Shown here: piece by piece, positions 17,571 through 25,569 of the stretch | Position numbering within the stretch: the first letter of the stretch is position 1 | Layout: the number at the start of each line of letters is the position of its first letter | From: Halieaceae bacterium UBA5085 | GTDB taxonomy: Bacteria > Pseudomonadota > Gammaproteobacteria > Pseudomonadales > Halieaceae | Assembly: GCA_002414665.1 (NCBI GenBank) | Contig: DIAF01000022.1 | Location: 1 to 62,529, forward strand | Length of the DNA: 62,529 nucleotides | Direction: 5' to 3' | Notes under the pieces: generated by a model | Databases searched by the model: none | Seen by the model: only the letters and a program-made list of their open reading frames with translations | What the model was told of the DNA's origin: nothing | Made by a program: the position numbers and the translations under genes

Positions 17571-18668
17571 TCAGTCGTTGAATTCTTTGGTGAAATCCGT
17601 GGCGCGTGTTTCGTTCACCCAGGCCATAAAGACTTGGTAGGCGATGGCCAGAATCACAGCGCCGGCAAACAGACCGATAATACCACTGAGCAACATGCCG
17701 CCCAGCGCGCCGAGCAGGATCACCGGCATGGGTGCTGCCACGCCGCGGCCCAGCAGCATCGGCTTCAACACATTGTCCGCGAGGCCTGCAATTACCAGGT
17801 AGATCGTGAGCAGTATGTTCATCACGCTGGAACCGTCACCGGTGGTCCAGATGTAGATGATGGCGGGCACAGTGAAAATCAGTGCGGGTACCTGCATGAT
17901 ACCCAGGATCAGCGCTGCGACGGCAAAGATCCCGGGCGCCGGAATACCGGCGAGCAGGAAGCCCACGCCAAAGAGTACAGCCTGTATAAATGCCACCCCG
18001 AGTATCCCGGTAGCGACGGAGCGTACGGTGGCCACAGAGAGTTGGTGTAACTCATCGCCGAACTCTGCACCGCAGATGCGCCGGAAAATGCGCCCGCTGG
18101 TGGCCGCGCCCGGCTGCGCGTAGGCCATGAAAATACCCGCGATGACCAGCGCAAAGAGGAAAGCCAGCAGGCTGCCAAGGCCGCCGAGAAGCAGCGACGC
18201 AGCTTGCTCCGAAGCGGTGCGAATTTGCCGGGCATGCTGCTGCAGGAACTCGCTCAGGTTGCTGGAAGCCGCCAGCCACGCCTCGTGAATCTGCGGGCCG
18301 ACGAGCGGCCAGCCTGCCACCTGCTCGCCAGGCGGCGGAACGTGCAGCGTGCCCTCCATGAGCGCGGAGTACGTGCGTAGCATATCCTCGGTGAAGGACA
18401 CGCCCAGCATGACAGTGGGTGTTCCCAGCAGCGTCAGGCCCAGCACCACCAGCAGCGTGGAGGCCCGACCGGTGCTGGTGCCGAGTTTGTCTGCCAGCGC
18501 GCGGGTGAGCGGGTACAGGGCTATGGCAAGCACCGTCGACCAGATCATCAGGGAGATAAACGGTGCAAAAACACGCATGGCGAGCCAAACCAGGATGGCG
18601 GCCATGCCGAGGCGTACGGCAAGATCGACCGCTGGCGTCTGGGGGGAACGGCTTTCGGGGTTGTTCAT
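17571..18668 (-). CDS. AI-2E/PerM-type membrane protein
   Basis: This 365-residue protein has seven to eight hydrophobic segments and the domain layout of the AI-2E transporter (PerM/UPF0118) family: two N-terminal helices, a polar extracytoplasmic region (about 95-150), then a C-terminal bundle including DNVLKPMLLGRG and GALGGMLLSGIIGLFAGAV. Members export signals or ions; for this one the cargo is unknown. The chosen ATG at 18668 has AGGA nine bases upstream. It is probably the first gene of the five-gene efflux operon. Confidence 0.88.
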   Translation of the reverse strand: MNNPESRSPQTPAVDLAVRLGMAAILVWLAMRVFAPFISLMIWSTVLAIALYPLTRALADKLGTSTGRASTLLVVLGLTLLGTPTVMLGVSFTEDMLRTYSALMEGTLHVPPPGEQVAGWPLVGPQIHEAWLAASSNLSEFLQQHARQIRTASEQAASLLLGGLGSLLAFLFALVIAGIFMAYAQPGAATSGRIFRRICGAEFGDELHQLSVATVRSVATGILGVAFIQAVLFGVGFLLAGIPAPGIFAVAALILGIMQVPALIFTVPAIIYIWTTGDGSSVMNILLTIYLVIAGLADNVLKPMLLGRGVAAPMPVILLGALGGMLLSGIIGLFAGAVILAIAYQVFMAWVNETRATDFTKEFND

Positions 18669-18790
18669 CGGGGCGCATCCTGGCGGTGTGTTATTGGTGT
18701 GTGCCAGCGGCTGAGGCCTGTCACGCTTGCAACATAGCGAAAAATGCTGCTCGATACCACGCCGACGCGGCCCATTCGCAAGGACACACC

Positions 18791-20092
18791 ATGAAAAATG
18801 CGCTTCTTTCACAGGCCCTGCAACTGCCCTGCGGTGTAGAGCTGCCAAACCGGTTGGCGAAAGCCGCCATGACGGAGGGTCTGGCCACGGCGGGTGGCGT
18901 GCCCACTCCGGCACTGAACACCCTGTATCGCCGCTGGTCTGCTGGCGGCGCTGGCCTGTTGCTAACGGGCAATGTCATTGTCGATCGCGATCATCTGGAG
19001 CGGCCGGGTAATGTGGTGATTGATCGTGAGCCGGACCTCGAGATGGCACAGTCGCTGGCGGCGTGGGCGGAGGCCTGCACCGTCGGCGGGAATCAGGCCT
19101 GGGTGCAGCTCAGTCATGCCGGGCGCCAGACCATGAAAGCGGTCAACCCGCACCCGCGGGCACCCTCAGCCGTCAAGCTGGGATTGCCGGGCGGGCAGTT
19201 TGGCACTCCCGTGGCGCTGACCCTGGATGAGATTGCGAGGCTGGTCGAGCGCTTCGCCGTCGCCGCCCGCGCTGTGTGCAGTGCGGGCTTTACCGGTATT
19301 CAGGTGCATGCGGCGCATGGCTACCTGCTCTCCCAGTTCCTCAGCCCGCGCAGCAACCAGCGGCAGGATGAGTATGGGGGAAGCCTGGAAAACCGGTCCC
19401 GGCTGTTACTGCAGGTGGTCGCTGCGGTGCGCGATGCGGTCGGCCCGGCGGTGGCGCTCGCGGTGAAGCTGAACAGCGCGGATTTTCAGCGCGGCGGTTT
19501 TGATTTCGGGGAAAGCCTGCGCGTGGCGAAGTGGCTTGAAGCGGGCGGGGTCGACCTGATCGAAATCTCCGGCGGCACCTATGAGCAGCCCCGGCTGCTG
19601 GGCGTGGAGGGTCTGGAAGCTCCAGATCCACAAAAAGTGGCGGCATCAACGCTGGAGCGGGAGGCGTATTTTGTCGACTTTGCCCTCGCCATGCGCCGCG
19701 AGGTAAGCGTGCCACTGATGGTTACGGGCGGCTTTCGTACCCGTGAGGCCATGCAGGAAGCGCTGGCTTCGGGTGGCGTGGATGTCATTGGCCTGGGGCG
19801 GCCGATGTGCCTGCAAACCGATGCGCCCGCGCGACTGCTGGCTGGCGCGGTCGATGTGCCCCGCTATGAGCAGGGCCTCGGCCTGCTGCCTGACTGGCTG
19901 GGGTTTCTGAGGCACGTCAAAACGGTGCGCACGCTGGATACCTTCGCGGGTCAGTACTGGTTTTACGCGCAACTGGATGCGCTGGGCAAGCGCGGTGAGG
20001 CTGAGCCGGAACTCTCGGTGTTGCGCGCAGCCCTGCGGGTGGCCATCGAACAGCGGCGTTTGCTGCGTGGGCGCTATATCCCGCCTGAGTGA
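18791..20092 (+). CDS. Old yellow enzyme family NADH:flavin oxidoreductase
   Basis: This 433-residue FMN-binding TIM barrel of the OYE family has QLSHAGRQT, the HAAHGYLLSQFLSP substrate/flavin motif, the N-R-DEYGGSLENRSR motif, and VTGGFRT followed by GLGRP for the FMN phosphate. It reduces activated double bonds at NAD(P)H expense. It lacks the Fe-S and second flavin domains of 2,4-dienoyl-CoA reductase, so it is a single-domain ene-reductase. AAGGA lies before the ATG at 18791. It is divergent from the AI-2E-type gene and convergent with tRNA-Gly. Confidence 0.92.
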   Translation: MKNALLSQALQLPCGVELPNRLAKAAMTEGLATAGGVPTPALNTLYRRWSAGGAGLLLTGNVIVDRDHLERPGNVVIDREPDLEMAQSLAAWAEACTVGGNQAWVQLSHAGRQTMKAVNPHPRAPSAVKLGLPGGQFGTPVALTLDEIARLVERFAVAARAVCSAGFTGIQVHAAHGYLLSQFLSPRSNQRQDEYGGSLENRSRLLLQVVAAVRDAVGPAVALAVKLNSADFQRGGFDFGESLRVAKWLEAGGVDLIEISGGTYEQPRLLGVEGLEAPDPQKVAASTLEREAYFVDFALAMRREVSVPLMVTGGFRTREAMQEALASGGVDVIGLGRPMCLQTDAPARLLAGAVDVPRYEQGLGLLPDWLGFLRHVKTVRTLDTFAGQYWFYAQLDALGKRGEAEPELSVLRAALRVAIEQRRLLRGRYIPPE

Positions 20093-20107
20093 CAGTAAAG
20101 GGTTGTT

Positions 20108-20181
20108 TGGAGCGGGTGATGGGAATCGAACCCACGCTATCAGCTTGGGAAGCTGAAGTTCTGCCATTGAACTACACCCGC
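20108..20181 (-). tRNA. tRNA-Gly(CCC)
   Basis: A complete cloverleaf reads on the minus strand: acceptor GCGGGTG/CACCCGC, D arm TAGTTCAATGGCAGAAC, anticodon stem TCAGC/GCTGA around loop TTCCCAA with anticodon CCC, T arm GTGGG/TTCGATT/CCCAT, discriminator T and an encoded CCA. It matches bacterial glycine CCC isoacceptors closely. It lies in the gap between the old yellow enzyme and the cation exporter and looks monocistronic. Confidence 0.95.
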
Positions 20182-20239
20182 CGGGGACGCCGGAGATGGT
20201 AGCCCGAAGCGCGAGCGGCGTCAAAGTCGCGGTGGGCGG

Positions 20240-21154
20240 TTACTGCAACTGTTCATCCTGCTGCACTTCCACAATGCCCGCAGGGTCCTGGTGGATAACC
20301 ACGTCCGCGCCGGGCATGGCGGCGATAACTGCAGCTTCCACCTCGTCTGAGATGCGATGCGCTTTGACCAGCGGCATGCTGCCATCCAGTTCCAGGTGCA
20401 TTTCCACAAAGTCGATGCGTCCCGCGCTGCGTGTGCGCAGGTCATGCACGCCCCGCACCTCCGGGTGGCCTTCCGCGATGGCGATGATCTGCGCGCGCTG
20501 ACTGTCCGGTAACTCCCGGTCCACCAGCTCGTTAAAGGCCGAACCCATAATGCTGCGCGCCGACCAGAGTATGTACAGCGCGGCACCGATGGCGAACAGC
20601 GGGTCCGTGCCGGGCCAGCCGAATTGCGCCAGCAACAGCGCCACCACAACTCCGGAGTTGGTCAGCAGGTCAGTGCGATAGTGCAGGGCATCCGCGCGGA
20701 TGGCCGCGGACTGGGTGCGGCGGATGACATGGCCCTGAAACAGCAGCAGTACGGCCGTTGCCGCAATGGTCAATACCATTACCGCCAGCCCGACCCCGAA
20801 GGCGCCGATGGGCTCGGGGTTCAGCAGGCGTCGGGTGGCCTCTATCAGCAGCCACACACCTGAGACGATAATGAACGCGCTTTGCGCGAGGGCCGCTATC
20901 GACTCTGCCTTGCCGTGTCCAAACCGGTGCTGGCGGTCGGCGGGCTCCAGGGCATAGCGCACCGCGAACAGGTTGAGCAGCGATGCCCCGGAGTCCATCA
21001 GCGAGTCCACCAGTGAGGCGAGAATGCTGACCGAGGAGGTTTGCCAGTAGGCCACGCTCTTGGCGAGGATGAGCGCGGCTGCCACGGTCACCGAGGCATA
21101 GGTAGCCAGTTTCATCAGGCGCGCCGCCTGCTCGGGTGAAGCCGGGGAAGTCAT
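20240..21154 (-). CDS. fieF: Cation diffusion facilitator, FieF-like
   Basis: This 304-residue inner-membrane exporter has six hydrophobic segments and a C-terminal cytosolic ferredoxin-like domain. The transport-site ligands fit the FieF/YiiP pattern: D50 and D54 in DSLMDS, H158 and D162 in HYRTD. HRFGHGKAE (about 76-84) is the conserved loop. The C-terminal domain has the usual His/Asp sites (VHDLRTR, DFVEMHLELD, VVIHQDP). It exports zinc or ferrous iron using the proton gradient. The symbol is by similarity of the site to E. coli FieF. Confidence 0.9.
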   Translation of the reverse strand: MTSPASPEQAARLMKLATYASVTVAAALILAKSVAYWQTSSVSILASLVDSLMDSGASLLNLFAVRYALEPADRQHRFGHGKAESIAALAQSAFIIVSGVWLLIEATRRLLNPEPIGAFGVGLAVMVLTIAATAVLLLFQGHVIRRTQSAAIRADALHYRTDLLTNSGVVVALLLAQFGWPGTDPLFAIGAALYILWSARSIMGSAFNELVDRELPDSQRAQIIAIAEGHPEVRGVHDLRTRSAGRIDFVEMHLELDGSMPLVKAHRISDEVEAAVIAAMPGADVVIHQDPAGIVEVQQDEQLQ

Positions 21155-21223
21155 CGGTCTGGATGTCCACTGCGGGAATAATCGAACAGCAGGATAGAGC
21201 AGCGGCGGGGCATTGGCAAAGCA

Positions 21224-22045
21224 TCAGGGTTGGCTGTGAGGCTGCAGCCCCGGGTCCGCGATCCAGCCTTCAGCCGCGACCGTGTACGTACCGAACTGCG
21301 GAGGGCCCTGACGCCAGGCCCATGCAGCCTGCACGGCACACAACAGTGCGTCCAGGGTGTCCGCACCCGGGTCTTCCGCGAGGTCGTCCGGGGCGTTCAC
21401 CTGCAGCCCGTAGCGGGCCAGCACGGGTTCGCCACAGACCGCTCGCAGGAGGTCCTGCCGCGCACACCGCTGTGCCTCGGTCTGTTTGCTGCGCGTATCC
21501 TGTTTGTAGCTGCGCCTGCCGATACAGTGCCTGGCGAGCAGGCCGGGGTACGCTTCTACCGCGATGCGCGCCGGGTCGCCTGCTTGCAGGCCGGGAATCG
21601 ATACGCCGCAGGCCAGCAGTCGCGGCGCGCCCTCGAAGAACATCAGCCCCACGGGAACGCCATAGAGTTTCTGCGGACTGATGGCGCCTGCCAGTCTGTC
21701 AGCCTCCCGCTGGTGCTCGCGGTCGCCCGTCGGCCTGCCGCTGCGGTAGTCGTCCAGCGCACTGCGGAACCCCGCTCGCCCCAGGCTCTGGGCGAGGCGA
21801 ACGTAGTCCGCCCATGCGGTCGGCCAGCCGATGTTGTGGACAAACCGGCTGGACTGGCCAAAAGGGAAGTCCAGCCCCGCGACCCAGGGGCCGGGGCGGC
21901 GCAGCAGTTCCTCAAACGCCTCGAAATGTTCAAGGCGAAGAAGCTCTCTGGCGGTCAGCCGGTTCCCCTGCAACGTACACTGCAGGGCCGTAATCGGTTT
22001 GCCCCGGTGCGGCCGGCTGGTGAAATCGATGCCCCAGATCTGCAT
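21224..22045 (-). CDS. DUF429 family protein (RNase H-fold)
   Basis: This 273-residue protein starts with WGIDFTS, an acidic first strand of an RNase H-like fold, followed by a WVAGLDFPFG segment typical of DUF429. Later EAYPGLLAR and DTLDALLCA provide further acidic positions. DUF429 proteins are predicted nucleases or phosphotransferases, but no activity is established for this branch. It lies behind the cation exporter's promoter region on the same strand and has no informative partner. Confidence 0.75.
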   Translation of the reverse strand: MQIWGIDFTSRPHRGKPITALQCTLQGNRLTARELLRLEHFEAFEELLRRPGPWVAGLDFPFGQSSRFVHNIGWPTAWADYVRLAQSLGRAGFRSALDDYRSGRPTGDREHQREADRLAGAISPQKLYGVPVGLMFFEGAPRLLACGVSIPGLQAGDPARIAVEAYPGLLARHCIGRRSYKQDTRSKQTEAQRCARQDLLRAVCGEPVLARYGLQVNAPDDLAEDPGADTLDALLCAVQAAWAWRQGPPQFGTYTVAAEGWIADPGLQPHSQP

Positions 22046-22181
22046 GGCAACCAGAGTCTCTTCGTGTTGGATAGGCGCCTGCCATATTAAACCGATCTGC
22101 CTCCAGATTCAGTGCAACATCGCGGTGCTCTGCTGTCGGGAGTAAGATGGTTGAAGATCCACAATAACAGGACCGTCCGCC

Positions 22182-23426
22182 ATGGCATCGACCACAGCTC
22201 CCACGCCCTTCGACCCGGTTACCATTGGGCCGCTCACCCTGCGCAATCGCTTTATCAAGTCTGGCGCCAATGAAGCGATGTGCCTGGATGGCAAGCCGAC
22301 CAAGGCGCTGGTCAAACATCACAGGGACCTGGCAGCGGGTGGCGTGGGTATGACCACGGTGGCCTATATGGCAGTGGCGAAAGTGGGACGGACGCTGCCC
22401 AACCAGATCTGGATGCGGCCCGAAGTGATCCCCGACCTGCGTGTGCTCACTCAGGCGGTGCACGATGAGGGCGCGGCGATCTCTGCCCAGATCACCCACG
22501 GCGGCTCGTTTGTGACCGGCATGAAAGTGCCCGGGCGTACTATCAGTTCCTCCTCCGGCTTCAACCCCGCGGGCCTGATGAAAGGCAATATCCTGCAGCG
22601 TGCGATGAACGAAGAGGATATGGCGCGGGTGGAGGCGGAATTTGTGCAAGCCGCGGAGCTGGCCCGGGAAGGTGGCTTTGATGCCGTGGAACTGCACATG
22701 GGCCATGGTTACCTGCTCAACCAGTTCATTTCGCCCCTGAGCAATCGTCGCACTGATGAGTACGGCGGCAGCGCGGAAAATCGCGTGCGCTTTCCGGCCC
22801 GGGTACTGGCGGCGGTGAAGCGCGCGGTTGGTGAGGACATGGCGGTACTGGCCAAGATCAATGTGGCTGATGGCACCCGTCGCGGCGCCACGGCGGAAGA
22901 CGGTGTTGTCACTGCAGCTGCGCTCCAGGCGGCGGGTGCTGACATGCTGGTGTTGTCCGGTGGCCGCAACGTGGAATCCACCTGGTTCATGTTCGGCAGC
23001 AATATGAACCGGGAGATCATCGCCCGGGTGCTGAAGCAACAGGGTGAGTGGATCACGGCGCTGATGATGAAGGCCGCGGCGTCAAGCGAACCCAAGATCG
23101 ACTTCAAGCCCATGTATTTTCTGGAGTATTCGCGCAAGATTCGCGCCGCAGTCGACATGCCGCTGGCGTATCTGGGTGGCGCGCGTTCGCTGGCCCATGC
23201 CGAGCAGTCGCTGGCGGAAGGTTTTGACTGCGTGGTGATGGCGCGGCCGCTGATTCACGACCCGGCGCTGGTGAACAAGCTGCGCAGCGGTGAAGTGACT
23301 GAATCCGGTTGTGACAACTGTAACGGCTGTGTCGCCTATATTTACCATCCTGCCGGCACCTGGTGCGTGCACAACCCGCCGAACGATCCCGTGCTGAACA
23401 CCATCCCCGCTGCGGCGGTGCAATAA
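22182..23426 (+). CDS. Old yellow enzyme family oxidoreductase with C-terminal Cys cluster
   Basis: This is a 414-residue FMN TIM barrel with an OYE-type HMGHGYLLNQFISP, N-R-TDEYGGSAENR and a late GGARS/ARPL phosphate site. The C terminus carries four cysteines, C377, C380, C383 and C395 (C-x2-C-x2-C-x11-C), close to the 4Fe-4S motif of 2,4-dienoyl-CoA reductase (C-x2-C-x3-C-x11-C). The protein ends soon after, without the reductase's second flavin/NAD domain. It may need a separate electron donor. An SDR gene starts 22 bases downstream on the same strand, so the two probably work on the same substrate. Confidence 0.88.
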   Translation: MASTTAPTPFDPVTIGPLTLRNRFIKSGANEAMCLDGKPTKALVKHHRDLAAGGVGMTTVAYMAVAKVGRTLPNQIWMRPEVIPDLRVLTQAVHDEGAAISAQITHGGSFVTGMKVPGRTISSSSGFNPAGLMKGNILQRAMNEEDMARVEAEFVQAAELAREGGFDAVELHMGHGYLLNQFISPLSNRRTDEYGGSAENRVRFPARVLAAVKRAVGEDMAVLAKINVADGTRRGATAEDGVVTAAALQAAGADMLVLSGGRNVESTWFMFGSNMNREIIARVLKQQGEWITALMMKAAASSEPKIDFKPMYFLEYSRKIRAAVDMPLAYLGGARSLAHAEQSLAEGFDCVVMARPLIHDPALVNKLRSGEVTESGCDNCNGCVAYIYHPAGTWCVHNPPNDPVLNTIPAAAVQ

Positions 23427-23448
23427 TCTCACCACTCAGGAGCCAATC

Positions 23449-24243
23449 ATGGGCAGTATTCTCGATCGTTTTCGTCTCGACGGGCAGGTGGCGCTCATCA
23501 CCGGAGCGGGGCGCGGTATTGGTGCCGCCACAGCGCTGGCCTACGCGGATGCAGGCGCCGACGTCGCCATTTCAGCGCGCACCCTGAGCGAATTGGAGGT
23601 CGTTGCGGAGCAAGTGCGGTCGCGCGGCCGACGCGCGCTGGTGGTCACCTGTGATGTGACCGATGGTGTACAGCGTGCAGCGCTGGTGGAGCGCACACTG
23701 GCGGAGTTTGGTCGCCTGGACATCCTCGTCAACAACGCCGGTGGCTGGGGTCCCAAACCGGCGCTGGAGACCACGGATGAGGATTTCGACGCCTGCTTTC
23801 ACTTCAACGTCACCTCGGCCTTTTCCCTGTCCCGTCTCAGCGCACCACATATGGTGGCGACCGCCGGCAAGGGCGCTATCGTCAATATCTCGTCCGTGGC
23901 CGGCAGCCTGCCCCAGGCCGGTTTCGCCGCCTACGGCACCGGCAAGGCCGCGCTGTCCTGGCTGACGCGCGCCCTGGCGCAGGACTTCGCGCCCAAGGTT
24001 CGGGTCAACGGTATCGGCGTCGGCGCAACAGTGACCACGGCGCTGGAGAACTTCATGACGCCGGAAATGGAGCAGACGATGTCCGCACGCACGCCGCTGG
24101 CGCGCCTGGGCGAGGCTGAGGATATCGCCGCCTGCGCGCTCTATCTGGCATCTCCCGCCGCGTCCTATGTCACGGGCGAGATCTGCGGTGTCAACGGCGG
24201 GCTCACCTATTCCCAGGTGGAGATGCCCCGGGCACAGTTCTAG
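23449..24243 (+). CDS. Short-chain dehydrogenase/reductase
   Basis: This 264-residue classical SDR has TGAGRGIGAATA at the cofactor site, VNNAGGWG, ISSVAGS as the catalytic Ser region and YGTGKAALSW with Tyr-x-x-x-Lys. The C-terminal GEICGVNGGLTYS is the usual end of the family. AGGAG lies seven bases before the ATG. It follows the Cys-cluster old yellow enzyme by 22 bases and may form an operon with it, pairing double-bond reduction with carbonyl or alcohol chemistry. Confidence 0.9.
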   Translation: MGSILDRFRLDGQVALITGAGRGIGAATALAYADAGADVAISARTLSELEVVAEQVRSRGRRALVVTCDVTDGVQRAALVERTLAEFGRLDILVNNAGGWGPKPALETTDEDFDACFHFNVTSAFSLSRLSAPHMVATAGKGAIVNISSVAGSLPQAGFAAYGTGKAALSWLTRALAQDFAPKVRVNGIGVGATVTTALENFMTPEMEQTMSARTPLARLGEAEDIAACALYLASPAASYVTGEICGVNGGLTYSQVEMPRAQF

Positions 24244-24340
24244 CAGCGGCGCGCTTTTTCACGCGCGCCTTGCCTCGACGCATTGACCCCCACAGCGGGC
24301 ACGCGCACCATGGCAGCTCACGTTTCCGAACGGGGGGAGC

Positions 24341-25477
24341 ATGAACTCGCTCAGTGTGCCCACTCTGTATCTGGTGGTAGCCATGGTGTCAGCGATGTGT
24401 ACGCTGATCACCCTGATCCTGTGGCGCATCAACCGGGACATGGCGGGGGTTTTTCCCTGGTTCCTCGCAACGCTCGCCAACACCATCGGGTTTCTGGTCG
24501 CTTTTCCGTTCGCCGATCGCGGCGGCATCGAGCAATACCTCACTGTCGTCAACAATAGCCTCGCGCTGATCGGTGCTGCGCTGCTGCTGGAGGGAGCGCT
24601 GCAGTTCCGTGGCCATCTCTCCCGCTGGCGTTGGCGCGCGGGTTTGCTGCTCATACCGGTATTCGTCTCGATTGCCTGGGTGAACCGCCTGGATCCGGTG
24701 GCGCGCCACCTCGTCCACGACCTGCTCTCCGCGCCCCTGATGTTGACGGCGGCGCTGGTGATGGTCTGGCGCACCCGGGGGGCGGCCTTCAGGGTGTATG
24801 GACTGGCGGCACTTTTTCCGGCTTTACTGGGCCTGGTGCTGCTGTATCGGGGTGCCTGGGCGTTGCAGGAAATCCTCAGCCCCGGGCAGGGCATTGAAGC
24901 GCCGCGTGCGCTCGCGTTCCTGGCGGCCATGCTCTGCCTGATGGGTTGGACCTTTGGCATCACTGTGGCCTGCTATTTTCGCGCCCATCTCAGTACGCTG
25001 CAGCTGGCCACCGAGGATGTGCTGACAGGTTTACCCAACCGCCGGCAGATTGACGCGACGCTGCAGCGTACCCTGCGCCGGGCGAAGCGCTATGCCGAGC
25101 ATTTCGCCCTGCTGCTGGTCGACCTCAACGAGTTCAAGCAGGTGAATGACCGCTTCGGCCACCAGGCCGGGGACCAGCTGCTCGAAGAAGTGGCGCGACG
25201 CCTGCGCGGGTTTTTGCGGGAGGCGGATTTCGCCGGGCGTTTGGGAGGGGATGAGTTTCTTGTCATCGTGTACGGGGTCGGCGACAGTGTTTCCGCGCAG
25301 GCTGCCCGTGATCGACTGCGCGGGGCGCTTGACGGCCCCCTGGAGCTGCGCGGGACATCGGTCTTTGTGCGCACCGCTATCGGCGTCGCCCTGTGGCCGG
25401 CACAGGGTGAAAGCGCCGATGCCCTGATGCGCGCGGCCGATGCGGACATGTACGCTGACAAAACCGGGCATTCTTGA
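24341..25477 (+). CDS. Membrane diguanylate cyclase (GGDEF)
   Basis: This 378-residue protein has about six N-terminal membrane helices (1-210, MASE-like but not assigned) and a C-terminal GGDEF domain. The active-site loop is GGDEF at 302-306. The inhibitory I-site R-x-x-D (R293, D296) sits five residues before it, so product inhibition is expected. DVLTGLPNRRQ marks the domain start and DLNEFKQVNDRFGH the substrate region. It makes cyclic di-GMP at the inner membrane. GGGGGAG lies just before the ATG. Confidence 0.93.
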   Translation: MNSLSVPTLYLVVAMVSAMCTLITLILWRINRDMAGVFPWFLATLANTIGFLVAFPFADRGGIEQYLTVVNNSLALIGAALLLEGALQFRGHLSRWRWRAGLLLIPVFVSIAWVNRLDPVARHLVHDLLSAPLMLTAALVMVWRTRGAAFRVYGLAALFPALLGLVLLYRGAWALQEILSPGQGIEAPRALAFLAAMLCLMGWTFGITVACYFRAHLSTLQLATEDVLTGLPNRRQIDATLQRTLRRAKRYAEHFALLLVDLNEFKQVNDRFGHQAGDQLLEEVARRLRGFLREADFAGRLGGDEFLVIVYGVGDSVSAQAARDRLRGALDGPLELRGTSVFVRTAIGVALWPAQGESADALMRAADADMYADKTGHS

Positions 25478-25502
25478 ACGTTAGCAAAACATACTGTATG
25501 TT
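25474..25502 (+). promoter_or_regulatory. Promoter overlapped by a perfect palindrome, catabolic operon
   Basis: TTGAAC (25474-25479), a 17-base spacer and TATGTT (25497-25502) form a plausible promoter for the acyl-CoA dehydrogenase genes. The palindrome AACATAC-T-GTATGTT (25488-25502, seven-base arms) covers the -10, and outer arms TTGAAC/GTTCAA (25474-25479 and 25500-25505) extend the symmetry. This is the layout of a repressor site. A related element lies beside the TetR gene at 37338-37352. Confidence 0.55.
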
Positions 25503-25569
25503 CAAATCTTCCGTGGGCGACCAGCTGCCCGCCCATTTCTATGTTGTTTCGATCTGAAGAGGTGCCCTT

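Noticed and set aside
24248..24269. GGCGCG/CGCGCC inverted repeat after the SDR gene at 23449-24243
   Set aside because: Stem of six with T only inside the loop and no T-run after it; not convincing as a terminator.
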